DNA of 64,000 nucleotides, from positions 1 through 64,000 of the forward strand of contig JADFUC010001541.1 of assembly GCA_019722365.1 (NCBI GenBank), written 5' to 3'. Within the stretch, counting starts at the first letter, position 1; each line of letters opens with the position of its first letter. The notes under the pieces were generated by a model, which saw nothing but the letters and a program-made list of their open reading frames with translations, did not search any database and was not told where the DNA came from. This document shows positions 39,346 to 56,015 of the stretch, piece after piece. Source of the stretch: Lithospermum erythrorhizon (lineage: Eukaryota > Streptophyta > Magnoliopsida > Boraginales > Boraginaceae). The translations under genes and the position numbers were made by a program.

Positions 39346-41160
39346 TATTATTAAGATACATCCCTTGATTTACAATCCATCTGATGAAAAGACCTCTAAT
39401 ACAAATGGGGAATAACCAACTTTTTCACCAAAATTATTTTAAAAAATACCATCTTCCTCATCAAACCTTTAATGTACAAAATCTGAAACAATACTAGAGT
39501 CAGCAAACAATGTGCTCTGAACTCAGAATGAGCTAGTCGGTGGAATAAGAATAGTAGATAGGTTAAAAAAAGCAAATCACGTGATGAAGATCCAAATATG
39601 CACTCCACTATGCATTTTACTGCTTTGTTAATTATCAGAAGTAAAGCTAAATGCTGTGTTTCAAAGTGGAGTCCTCTTTTATTATGTCTTTTCCTGTGCC
39701 GTTTACCTATCCGTTTGGATTTGGGTTAAAATGAAGCTAAATGTTTCAAATCAACAATCTTGGTGTAGAATTTTATTTTATTTTATAATCTAAAACTTTG
39801 TAGATTTCATTGACATATAATTATGATGTATGTTTAAAATATATTTACAATACGAACATCTAATAGGAGTTTATGATTGTCTAAATACTCTAATGGACAA
39901 AAGGCAGGGGCATCGATCGTGTTTATGTTTGTTCTCTTGTTATTTCGACTTTCGTGAATATAATGATTTAGATTCATTCGCTGATCGTTTAAGTTGATCC
40001 TTTACTATCGATTATTAAAATTTTCACAATGAGTCATTTGTTAGTCAGCCTTGGCGTGATTAGCGTAGACTTTCGGGGAATAAAATAGTCATTCGTATAT
40101 CGAGCTTGATAAAAAAGCAAAAAAGGAGTTAACATATTCAACCCCCATCATCTTCTTCATGTTCTTCGTCCACCCCTATATATGCACTAAAACAGTAAAT
40201 AAAATGAGTAAAATGACTACTTTACTCCTAATTAAAACTTAATTCAAACACTATATTTTTGGGTGTGTATAATAACACCTCAGTCTGATTATATAATATA
40301 TACAAAATATTTGAATTTAAAAAATTATAAAGTCATCGAAAGTTAACATTAAACAATCTTTTTTAGATAGAAAAAAATATTTATACTAACAAATTTTATA
40401 ATACTCCAAAATAAATATGAATAACTATAAATATATACTCGTAGTCCGTACTTGAATATTTTAAAACCATTTCGATGTCGAAGGAGTGTCACAAATGAAA
40501 TTCGCTCTGGACTTATATTTTCTTCAACAACATTAGTCATCGCATTACTAGCAGGTCAACAATCGATACATTAGTTTAGTCACAAGATCTAATTTAGATA
40601 TCTTTATGTGATTATGTTTTGAACTAAATATTCCGTTATACTTTTTACCTTTTAGTATACATCACTAATATCAGAAAAGTTATTTTATCATATACTTTAA
40701 ATTAATTTATAAAATCAAATTAGATATATATTCATAATGTAATACAAAATATAACTTATTATTTACTGTTTTCTCCTTTGAGCTGTTATATCCACACTCG
40801 GAATCATCTTAAACCCAAATTTAATTGATAAATGTAGTAAAAAAAATTAACAAAAGCACTAACGTCGTATAGGATGTCAATCTGACTTTATGTATCTTTT
40901 CGATTTTGTCACTTAATAAAGTCTTTTTATTTAAATCAGCCAAAATATTTTTGATAAGTTTTTCTAGGATAATTTAGTAATATTCCATTTCTTAATAAAA
41001 TACTCTTTCACTTTATGATCGGATAAATAAAATACGGAGGAATAGTATTTTTTACCTATAAAATTACTATTTTATTTGTGAACTCCCCTCCTATTTTTAA
41101 GTATAGTGTTATAGAAAGTTTCAATTTAGGTACAATAGTCATTTAGCCAACCACTTTTTT
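39346..41160. other. AT-rich intergenic DNA
   Basis: No gene is supported. A GATAAATAAAATACGGAGG word near 41021-41040 faintly resembles a Stowaway right end, without a partner. Confidence 0.35.
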
Positions 41161-41472
41161 GTTATTATTGTTTCGGTGTGGATATAGTGATCTTACCCAG
41201 GGGGAGGCAGCCAGGCTTCACCAGCCTTAGCCCATCGAGAAAAAAGTAGCTTTTTTGAGTGAAATGATAATTTTTTATTTTATTGAAACTTAAATTCTTG
41301 CAGCTTTTAGTGAAATGTGATTTTCTTGTCCAATGAGAAGCCATGAAATTGCTACTGACTGCGAATAGGGGAGGCAAAGTAGTCGTTTGCATCCGAAGCC
41401 GGCATTGTTTGAATTCTTGTGTATAGCGACTCAGCTGCACATGCATCTTATCGTCTTATCCTCATAAAGGCC

Positions 41473-41607
41473 TTTATAAACCCCCATTTCCTTCTCATTT
41501 ACCTCACCAACTAACTAAGCACCTAATTTAATTACTACTTGCCGTTAACCTCACGTTAACTTCCGTATATTCCCAAGTTTCATGCTCTCCTCTCTATCTC
41601 CTATATA
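41473..41607 (+). promoter_or_regulatory. Candidate TATA boxes of the 128-residue protein gene
   Basis: TTTATAAA at 41473-41480 and TATATA at 41602-41607, about 190 and 65 bases before the start codon. Both lie in pyrimidine/adenine-rich plant-promoter-like sequence. The upstream one would give a 5' UTR of about 160 bases, the downstream one a leader of about 35 bases. I cannot decide between them. Confidence 0.45.
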
Positions 41608-41671
41608 CACACTAATATACATTTTTCCCTTCTACAAAAAAGTCAAAATACTTCACATCTAAACAACTAAA

Positions 41672-42058
41672 ATGTCAACGGCCATGTTACCTATCAAACC
41701 CGCCGGAGTCAGAGCTTGCGCAACCACCACCAGTCACCGGAAAGCTGAGGTCAGCAAAGGGAAAGTTTCAACTTCAAAATGGTGGGGTCCAGTTTTTGGG
41801 TGGTCAACTGAGCCAGACTACATTGTTGATACTGAGGAGAACAACAAGAATAATATTGACCCGGATCCAAAAACTGCAATGTTCGGATCCGGGTCGGACC
41901 TGAAACTTTCGAGTAAGCCGAGGTTTGCTCCGGGGGCTTTCACGGAGGAGAAAGCGAGGCAGCTGAGGATTATGACGACTGAAACGACGGCGTTTCATGA
42001 TGCAATGTACCATTCCTCCATCGCTACTAAACTTGCTTCGGATTTTTCCAAGTATTGA
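41672..42058 (+). CDS. Small plant-specific protein of unknown function (128 aa)
   Basis: A single intact frame of 128 residues with a CA-rich AACAACTAAAATG start context. The protein is hydrophilic, has no signal peptide or membrane segment, and begins with a basic/threonine-rich part. Two blocks look conserved in type: SKWWGPVFGWSTEPDYI (residues 35-51) and PRFAPGAFTEEKARQLR (83-99), followed by TTETTAFHDAMYHSSIA. I recall this architecture from uncharacterised small plant proteins but cannot name a family or function with certainty. An acidic, asparagine-rich linker (52-66) joins the blocks. The frame is clean, GC-richer than its surroundings and has a promoter-like region upstream, so I regard it as a real gene. 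Its stop codon overlaps the base of a long foldback (42057-42224). Confidence 0.85.
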   Translation: MSTAMLPIKPAGVRACATTTSHRKAEVSKGKVSTSKWWGPVFGWSTEPDYIVDTEENNKNNIDPDPKTAMFGSGSDLKLSSKPRFAPGAFTEEKARQLRIMTTETTAFHDAMYHSSIATKLASDFSKY

Positions 42059-42224
42059 TGGAAATGATCATCTATCTTCTTTTATGTCTCTTCTCGTGCC
42101 TCTACTTATTATATTACAAAAATTTGAACATCTTATTATGCAACAGTTTACTTCATAACTATTTATGATATTCACGAAAACGCATGAAAGAGGCAAAGAA
42201 GGGAGATAGACGATCTTTATGATC
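42057..42224 (+). ncRNA. Long imperfect stem-loop, possible small-RNA precursor
   Basis: The 5' arm (42057-42099) and 3' arm (42182-42224) can pair at about 34 of 43 positions, including G:U pairs, around an 82-base loop. The best part pairs GATC.TCTATCT (from 42066) with AGATAGA.GATC (from 42204) with one mismatch. The size and shape resemble a plant MIRNA foldback, but I do not recognise a known mature miRNA in either arm. It would lie in the 3' UTR of the upstream gene. It could instead be an old inverted duplication or a 3'-UTR structure. Confidence 0.35.
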
Positions 42225-42880
42225 TCTATATCCCCACTGTCGATGTTTCTTTATGTTTTTTACTCTATCATGAAATTATCTAGACTTGCTTGTGGTGAAT
42301 TTTGATCGTATATATTTTTTTTGTGTTTTATATCATGATGAAAATATATCGATAGAAAACTTTTTATTTTTTATTTTTTATTAATATATTTTTTAAAATA
42401 TTATAAAGCGTAAAAAGCAATATTCTTAGTAAAATTCAAGCTATAAAAAATAAAAAATTCAATAGACATCAGAAAGTAGTTTTGTTTTTTCAAGTTCTTA
42501 AAAATGTAAGCATGTAATTTTTAAATCAATGCTTATGTGCATCAGTTGATGTAGTCTGTGTAATGCAATAATTATACAATCGTACAATAATCAACTGAGG
42601 TAATGATATTTTATTGTAATGTATGTTTGTACGAAGCTATGAAGGATTAATTATTATAAAGTGATATGACTTTCAGCTAATCAAATGAGGTTGCTTTCAA
42701 TGTTGTGACTTCGTCACTAACAAAGTTTAATTCAAGAACGGCAGGAAAACGAAGTAGGCCTACAATGTTTTATTTATACTAATTGTGATGTGATGTTTAA
42801 AATTATTTACCAATCTTCTCAATCAAGGTAGCTTTTGAAAATTTATCAAAATGGACACATTAAAGTACAATGCTCTTCTT
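42225..42880. other. AT-rich intergenic DNA
   Basis: No feature supported. Confidence 0.4.
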
Positions 42881-43640
42881 TAGACCATCTGCAGAGGATC
42901 AAATAAAATGTCAAAAAGGGATCATTTCATACCGTAAGGAATCAAATTGGTGTTAAATTTAACAATTGGTGGATAGAAATCAATATTTGATCGGACCAAA
43001 ATTTGACACACCCACACAGTGGGCCCCACCCAATTAAAAAAAAAAAATTTGAGCCAGTGTCTCGCTGCCACTCGTTTGGGCACCCAGCGGCCCGATGCGT
43101 GTCAGCCGCTGGTTTGTCGACTTTTTTACTGCTTGATTTAAAACGCATGCAAATAATGAAGCAAAAAAAAATTATACCACCATTTTTCATTTTTTCGGAG
43201 CTCATAAATGGCTAAATTTATGTCGTTTGGACCTTGAAAAAAAATCGATTTTTTACGTATGTTTCAGCTTTATTATGTATGCTTTCGAGTTCAGTGATGA
43301 ATATTGAGTGTTATTTTAAAAAATTATAATATTATTTATTGTATTAAAATATTATGGTTTTTTGAAATTCAAAAAAAAATATTTTGACAAATTTAATTAA
43401 TTTTCATGTCAATTGTTGTAGTAATTATAAATTTAATAATTATATATATGAAATAAATAAAGAGAAATGAAAAATATGGTGGGGTATATGTTGGAGTGAT
43501 GTGGAAGGGAGAAAGTATTTTATTATTTTTGAATAACGTCCTGCTTGTGGAATGTTAGTAAAAGTGGATGTTATTTGAGGGTGTTAGGCGATGTGGCCGA
43601 GGAGAGAAATGTCGAAATTTGTGGCGTGTTATCTTGGTGG
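42881..43640. mobile_element. Possible non-autonomous DNA transposon
   Basis: Begins with a TTTAGACCATCTGCAGAGGA stretch (about 42881), similar to plant elements whose ends read GACCATCTGCAATGG. It holds a GC-rich centre (about 43010-43130) with the small palindrome CAGTGGGCCCCAC and ends in a GATGTGG-rich zone (GTGATGTGGAAGG, GCGATGTGGCCGAGG) like that at 25310-25360. Matching inverted ends and a target duplication were not demonstrated. Confidence 0.3.
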
Positions 43641-45400
43641 ATAGACTTAAATGAATAATTACGTCAATTCCCGAATTTTCCGGGACATTAGTAAAAGGAA
43701 AATTGATTACACATTTGACCTTTTACAACATATTAGTAGGTCCTCATCTTCTTGATCAAGATGATGATACAGAGAAATGGACATCCACTACTGTACAAAG
43801 GCGACCATAAAAAGTAGATAAACTTCAAACACTTTTTGGACTTATATGTCTTTCAGTGCACAAAAACAAGGGAATCATCGGGACAAAAATTCAAATCCTT
43901 ATATATGTGCAACACCTGCAGTGTCAAGCCATTTTAAAAACTACTAATAAACCTGGAAAAAAAAATGTAATATACTCATACTTTTTAAATATACTAGTAA
44001 AATATATGCGATTCTTGGCGTAAGTATTTATCACTGAATATTTAGTAGAGATAATAAATAAAATAATTAACTATTTACATAAATTTATAAATTATACTTT
44101 TGATTTATATTCTGATTTATTTTGTTAAGCGGATTATATGATCTCTTACCATTTTCTAATAATAAATTTAAAAGTTTTTTTCGCAATGCTACTGCTTACG
44201 TTTGAAATTTAATAAAAAAAAATGTCGCTTTTGGTTATTTTATTTATTGTTAGAAAATATCGCTTTTACTGCTTTTAATAAAAAATGCACCTTATGTTAT
44301 TTTTATTTATTGTTAGAAAGCATCGACTTACCGATTGATTAGTAGTGCAAATTATTGATAATTTCTTATTGATTTTATTTTAAGTATTTGTTTTTAACAT
44401 ATTATTTTAATTGTTGATTGTCTCAATAATATTCTTGTAGTAAATAATATCAAGACACTTATTATGGAATTACCGATTTTAATGGCATTAGACAGATGTC
44501 GCTTGTTGAATGTGAAATATTAAAATGAATAAAATTAAAACTCGAAGGAATAAGGATGGCAATATCATTTTTAAAAAGTATATCTCTACTTGATGACTTT
44601 TTAATAAAATTTAAGCATGATGGTGTATATGTGATTAATATTAACGATGTAAAAAGAAAACAAAAGAATTTTTGGCCATAACTAACAACTTTAATATAAA
44701 GGTCATTTAAGTCATTCGATAAAAGGCGGGGATCTATGTTGTCGTCGAGATGTTACCGATGAAAGAGTGGATTATATCAATATAATATACATCATTCGTA
44801 TGCATGTATTTTTTAAAGATAATAATATCGATGAATTTATATTATTTAAGTATGGAGTGAAAACTAATATAAGTATTATTGATATAAAATTATTATTATT
44901 TAGAAATATCTTGACATTTTAATTTCAAGTTATTGAGATTATATAGTTAAATGTATTGTAAAATACATTGTACTTAATAATTTTGAGTCTTATATATATT
45001 CTTTAATATTAATTTTGTTGGATGGAAAAGTTATTTTTTTCAATTCATATTTGAATAATTTCATTAGGAAGTAGACTATGACTTATTTGCTCTAAACTAA
45101 AAGTATCAATGTGGTAATTAATATATATAACATGGAATATATAGAGGCTTATAGAGAGAGAATTAAGAGAGCAATTGTTTATTTATGTTCAGAATTTTTG
45201 ACTACTGCGGAATTTTGTGTAATCTTATTAATGTGAGGAAACATTAGCTCTAGGAATATTAACCTATATTTTATATTATATTTTATATTTTGATTTATGA
45301 ATATGTTTCATGAGATTTATATTTTTTGCACTATTTTTTAGAGATAAGAGGTGGCCTCTTTCATGTATATTAATTTATTATTATTAGTGTATTTTCCTTA
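43641..45400. other. AT-rich intergenic DNA
   Basis: Short A/T-rich frames only; nothing recognised. Confidence 0.4.
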
Positions 45401-45419
45401 CATGAAGAATAGTTTAATG

Positions 45420-50255
<4,836 letters not shown>

Positions 50256-50267
50256 GTGGTGATACCA
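50256..50267 (-). other. Primer-binding site of Copia element D
   Basis: The minus strand reads TGGTATCACCAC directly after an LTR end in ATCA. The first eight bases match TGGTATCAGAGC, the standard plant Copia site complementary to initiator tRNA-Met. Confidence 0.55.
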
Positions 50268-51057
50268 TGATAAAAAAATGGGAAAAACCAGAATTGAAAA
50301 AATTCACTCAAATTCTCTCCAAGACTAAAGTTTCGTTTAGTTTGACTATTTCGATTATCTTGTTAGAATACTAGTAGACAACTTTCATTCAGCTTATTCT
50401 CTCCAAAAAGCACATTTTTTTGCACTTTCAGCTCACACAAAAAATAATCCATTTTAGTTTGCATTGAAACATTCTTGCAACATAAATGCATGCTAAACAC
50501 TTGTCACACACTTAATACAATTACACTTAGCTGTCAAACTCTCCGTCCAACACCAAGTTCTCACCCCTTCACCTCACCAAACTCTTCATCTTACTCCAAT
50601 CATCAAGTTATCTCCTTTAACCTCTACCATCTTTACTAACTCTTCATCTTACTCAACCATCAAGTTACCTCCTTTAATCTAGCATGCTGCCACCAAAATA
50701 ACCGTTGAAGCTTCCAACAACAAACAAGCAAAAGCTTTTAACTTAAACATATATACTTCATATAACTAATAATTCCTAACATGAGTAGTAGTCTGAACAA
50801 TAATATTAGGCACATACAGGTCTTAGAAGACAAGGATGGGTTCAATGGATAGACAACAAGCTCTCTAATGAGAAGCTAATTTAGAACACACACCCTCCTT
50901 GCCACTTTTTATAGATAGGCGCTACTTTACAGAATTCAGAGTCAAACATATATAAATAATTGCACTTTTTCAAGTAGATGATGACATGGAATCATGATGG
51001 CTGAGGTGGCAGCATCAGCATGCAGAACAGTTCTTTATTGGAATATTGGGCCCAACA
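50268..51057 (-). mobile_element. 5' LTR of a minus-strand Copia element (D), about 790 bp
   Basis: On the minus strand it begins TGTTGGGCCCAATATTCC (51057) and ends TTTTTTATCA (50268), with the TG..CA ends of an LTR. A TATA box (CTATAAAAAG, near 50908-50917 on the minus strand) is followed by a plausible leader, and a primer-binding site sits just inside. No second LTR and no pol remain to the left, so the element is truncated or of the short non-coding type. It contains a 58-bp tandem duplication. Confidence 0.5.
50581..50690. repeat. 58-bp tandem duplication within LTR D
   Basis: ACTCTTCATCTTACT begins at 50581 and again at 50639, each followed by ATCAAGTTA and CTCCTTTAA blocks. The copies differ by a few bases. 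Confidence 0.8.
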
Positions 51058-51661
51058 CAGCCTTTGCCACCTTCCAAATCAACTAGCCACAGCAGTTTGG
51101 GTTCAAGTTCTTCCTTTCTTCCGGATGAATACTTTGAGCATGGTAATCATAAATGTTCATAATTTGAGAATTCGAGTTCAAGTATGAATCCCTCTCTGAG
51201 AACCACTCATTTCCGGACTTTTTACATCCACATGAAGGTTTTTAACACTGGGTTGAGAGTTGATGCATAGGCCATGCAAACACAGCCTATCTAGCCTCAA
51301 ATCACAGGCATCATCAACTACAGAGGTAGATTAGAAACTACCATCTATGCCAACTCTTTGATTTTACTGTTGGGTTTTTATATTCGAATATAGCTGCTTC
51401 AATTTAGAATCGGGATGCAAATTGAATGTACAGATGACAATGAAAAAGGTGATACCATATCACAAAACAAAGAACTCAAAAATAGTCTGCGGAGAGCAAA
51501 TTAATCCAGGAGCTTCGTGTATTTTGCTAGAGCGATTAAGCTAAACCAAACAAGAATGGAAGAGAAATTGGGTGGGTTCGGCCGGAGGTTGGACCAGCTA
51601 TGAGGAGACGGAGAAGAAATTTTTTTTGATTTCAAAAAGTCAAAAAGAGAATAATATGGGG
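51058..51661. other. Spacer between LTR D and Copia C
   Basis: No feature supported. A G-rich patch (about 51550-51615) lies directly before the Copia C LTR. Confidence 0.35.
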
Positions 51662-51861
51662 TGTTAATAGGATGTCAAGCGAACAGGTCTTCTGAAAGTC
51701 TTTCGAATGATATATGTTACATCTTGAAAGTTTTTTTGGTGTGTTTATTATTGTGTAGCGATGGAGGGTATTTATCTTCTGAGTGCCATGTCTTGTTGAA
51801 TGCTGTGCTATTCGTTTTACGTTTGACGTTCGGCGTTTGTTGAAATTTCGCGTTTACAATA
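51662..51861 (-). repeat. Copia C 3' LTR
   Basis: Starts TGTTAATAGGATG and ends near GCGTTTACAAT. It shares TTTATTATTGTGTAGCGATGG-like and GGAGGGTATTTAT blocks with the other copies. More degraded than the right LTR. Confidence 0.65.
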
Positions 51862-52768
51862 TTTCATTTTGAAATGTCGAATAATCTCTGCGATTCACGT
51901 AGAGACACGTATTCTTAGTTAAAAAAAAAAGCGTATGATGGTCGATTGGAATAGCGCCACCGTAAGGAAATGTGAAGCATGGGTAGTTATTTGAGATCTG
52001 AAAGTGGCATTCCGATACTTTGAATGTCTTCTTGGCTTGATATACTTCGGGCGGCACAGCCCAGAAGAGATACGCTACATTATATACTGGATATCTCTAT
52101 ACTTTGCTTTCACAGGGAATTTGCGTGAATGAAAGGCTTGGGGGGGATGTGTTTGGTCACCCATCACTTTTTTGATATATCGCCTTAAATCGAGAGTAAC
52201 GTCTTACGACATTGTCTTCATACATAATTGTTGGATTAACTATCGAATGTGGCCAGGATCTTACTTTAGGATATTGTGTGATCTTAACCATTACTTTCTT
52301 TCTTTTAGCCGTGAAAGTATGCCCGACATGATTTGAAGAAGTTGTTCTGGTGCGCTTTGCACGGGATATCGGGGATATTTAGGTATGCCGTATGTAAATC
52401 ACATGCCAGTCACGTGATTTAGCATTATGTGGATGGAGCAAATAACTTTTGCATGCGCATAACCCAGTAGCGGTTTTTGTATTGTTGTGACCAAAACAGG
52501 CAGAGAGGGATGATGAGTGGAAGGATCTGATGTAGTGTGCGCCCGTCGTGGAATTGCCAAGGGTTTTGCGCTATCCGTGGTAAACCTTTTAATACCCTTT
52601 ACGTGTAATTTGATTGAGATTGTCTCCCCAAAAATCTGAATTTTAGTGTCTTCGATCATAAAACAAGGCAGAACTTGGTAACTTGGAATAACTCATTTGA
52701 ATTCTTTCTTTTTGCGTGATAATTCATTCTTTCTTTGATTTCTTTTATTGAAGTTCAATCTAATGTTT

Positions 52769-52800
52769 AAATCGTCGGCGTAGGCGGCGATGATTACAAA
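52769..52800 (-). pseudogene. Copia C reverse transcriptase catalytic box
   Basis: The minus strand reads FVIIAAYADDL, the RT active-site segment. Neighbouring sequence is frameshifted. Identical in form to the box of element B. Confidence 0.75.
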
Positions 52801-53871
52801 GCCCAGAATATTATTTTAACATAAAACACAAGGGACAAATAGGATTGATGTATTCTCTTTAGTAAATATTCATGGCCTATTATGCCGCGTTCGTCAGGAT
52901 GAACTTTTTTAACCGTAAAGTGATGTACAATTGCGTACATTTTCTGCGGGTTTAGATGTTTTGATCATTTTAAATCCTTAGAGATTTTCATGTATGTCAT
53001 TTATCAGTGATCCGTATAAATGAACATGTCAATAAGATGCGTATGAGATTATTGAATCTTGGCAATGACGCATTAAATAGCGAAAGTAATGGCGTCCGTA
53101 ACGGAGAATAAGATTTTACCCTACATCCCCAAGCTTTTCTATCCGGGCTTATCATTTATCATTTAGTATTCTTTATCAGAGATCACTTTCATTCGTATGC
53201 GATCTTTTCGACCTTTTTCTTTCGAGGATTTTTTTATCCTTAGAGCCACGGGCCGGCCATTTGGGCGTCTTGGATATACCACTCGTCATTTGCTTGAATT
53301 CAATCTGTGAGAAGGAGTATTAATAAATGCAGTGTGACTTTGTCACTCTTTTCATATCAGGTAGGCCGAATGCAATTGATTTGCTAGAAAGCCTTGTAAG
53401 TGCACAATTTTCTTTACATTTCTTTTTTATTATTATACGGGTCACGTCACGATAAAGATAGCACATACCACGTTATGTCCTTTTTAAATTTTGCTTTTCT
53501 CCTCACAGGAGGGAAAAAGCTGATTTCGTCGAAATGACGTCTGAGCCTTGCTGAAAAACATCACACGGTAAAGGTTAGAGATATCTAATAATAGAGGGTG
53601 ACTTCATACCACCGCCTGTACTTGATGACCTCCTTTGAGGTCCCATGCTTTGTTCTTTGTGGGTGGAGCTATTGGTACATAAGCTGCGCAGCAAAATCTT
53701 TAGATGGGAAATATAGGATTCTTGACGATTCTGGTGGAAGTATGGGTATGTTTATGATTAAGCAGTCTTTAAATGTATTAATGATCACCGGCATGTAAAA
53801 TTGCATGACCACAGTATAATGCTTGGTAATTTTTGTTCTAGGTATGAGTAATTACAGGATATGCGAGAACG

Positions 53872-54201
53872 TTAATTAATGATTCGGCTAAACCATTTTG
53901 TGTATGCACATGAGGAGCGAGGATGTTCAACGGTAATTCCAATTGACATGCGATAATTATTATTAAATGATTCGGAGATGTAAATTCTGCGGGCGTTGTC
54001 GAGTACAGCTTCTTTTATAGTATGTCCCGAGGGAAGTGTGCTCTTAAATTTGATTATTTGGGCAAAAGAAATACTTACTGATGCCATATCTGAAGCACAG
54101 CCAATAAACAAACATGCTTGACCATCTACTAGATAAAACATTATTTTAAATACACAAATGGTCCAGTGAATGGTGGATGGATAGGTCCCACAATATATCA
54201 C
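53872..54201 (-). pseudogene. Copia C integrase core fragment
   Basis: A 109-residue minus-strand frame matching element B's integrase: it starts in the 'DICGPIHPxSGPFRYFMVLID' region (degraded), then SISFAQIIKFKSTLPSGHTI, and VLDNA, which carries the second catalytic aspartate ('RLDNAGEF'), then a GITVEHP segment leading to the catalytic glutamate. The 'HTQNGLAE' part is frameshifted, so the glutamate is not seen in this frame. Confidence 0.78.
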
Positions 54202-56002
54202 CTTAATTTAACAAAATGCGAGGTGATTCCGTGTGAAGTTTGCATGGTGCGTACTGGTTATTAATTTTCCTAGAGAACTGACTTCGCATGTTGCATTTAT
54301 TAATCTTTAAACCTTTCAAGGGATGACCGTGTATTTTTCAATTATTTTTTCTCATGCGTTATTGGGGATGACCCTAAGCGATCGTGCACTTGAGAGAATA
54401 GAAAGTTTTGGGATCTTCTTTTATTACTAAATTCGTTCAATTTCGAATATAAGTGCTTAATGTAATCCGGAAGGTAATTTTGGTAGTTTCTCAATATTTT
54501 CTTCTTTCCCGAAACACTAAGAAATGCTCTGAATGCTTATTTGATATTACCTTAGGTTATTGTTTGATATGTCGTACCATGACGATATATGTCGTTGAAA
54601 CTTGTCAAGTTTGCTTTTTTGACTTTGGAGAATCCTGAAAGCGTCATTAATGACAAATTTTGTTTACATTTGGTAATATAAACATGGCGTTACACGATCC
54701 TTGATAGTACGCGGGGCTGAAATTGTATTAATGCCTTTATGCGGTAAAATATGTCGCCTTGAGGATTGTGTAGGTTGTTCATTTGTCACAGGATCTGAAA
54801 TGTCTCCAATGGGGTTTCATGTTAAGCCTTCTTTTTCAAACATGTAATGATATAAGACTTAAGAGAGAGTAAATTAACACGACATATAATCAACATTATT
54901 ATTTCATAGATATAAAGCAAACATTACATACTAGAGTCGCATATCTGAGAAGAAGATGATTGTCGCGCATTATTCAAACATAAAGTAGTTCATCATATCA
55001 GTCTAAGTTCAAAACTTTAATTTGTTTCCGTCACACGTCACGCGGCCCCACCGAGGGTATGCAATTAAATGTCTCAGGGGTTCATGTTCGTTAAAATTGA
55101 CTTCTTTCTTTTTCGTTTTTCTTGCAGTCTTTATATAACACAAAATTTCTTACCGCACTGTAGCCTTCGATTTGGGTAATTTGCATTAGTCTACTGTTCA
55201 CGAAACCGTGCGACACGATAAAAATTACCACGACGCCCACGACCACGGCACCGACCTCACGAAGAATCGATCATAACACTTGCAAAACCATAAAGTCGTT
55301 GCATTTACTTCTGGAAATGCCATTTATTGTCGATGGAAACGTAGCGATGGTTTATTGAAGACTTGTTTATTCTTTTACGCCGTCAAAAGGGCATGCGCGA
55401 TGGAATATTTTTTATATTCCCTCGTTTCTATATTGTTCTTACTTGATATTAGTATTTGGCATTCGTAGAAAGCGTTGAAAATGTTTTTAAATTTTCCCAT
55501 AGGTTCATTTTACCGGAAATATTCTAATTGTGATACAATTTTAAATAAAGGCGAGTTATGTCTAAATATTAACACTTTTTAAAGTCTTGGAACCTCGGTT
55601 TGTTCCATTATTTCGTTCTTCTTGACAAAACTTGCTGGTAATAGAATCTTTCTTTGAGTTATTTCCCATAAGAACTTGGGATCTCTCCCATTGAGATATT
55701 TAATTGTGAGGCATAAAATTTTGAGAATGATCGTCATTGATACTTATAGCTGGAATTTTTTTTCATGTAAAGTTCTTCTTACGCTTTTTAACACCTGCTT
55801 TTCCGTCTCATTTACGATGTTTATTAAATTGCTCCCATTCCAAGTAGAATTTTTCAGCGCTTCACGATAAAGAGATGTCTTATAACTTTGTTTTGCCCAG
55901 AGACGTAGTTGTCTCCTTTGAGAGGTTTAGAGAGAGGGCGAAGTTGAGCTTATAGTTGGACATTGTATCTAATAGTAGCGATTCTTACATAAAGGCGATG
56001 TC

Positions 56003-56015
56003 GATGGCGATAACG
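56003..56015 (-). other. Copia C primer-binding site
   Basis: The minus strand reads LTR end TTACAACA followed by CGTTATCGCCAT, matching the junction in element B (CGTTATCAGCAC) with some changes. Confidence 0.55.

Noticed and set aside
41021..41055. Stowaway-like right end (ATACGGAGGAATAGTA)
   Set aside because: No matching left end or TA duplication; too short to support.
41165..41446. 93-codon minus-strand frame upstream of the 128-residue protein gene
   Set aside because: Overlaps the promoter region on the opposite strand and has no domain.
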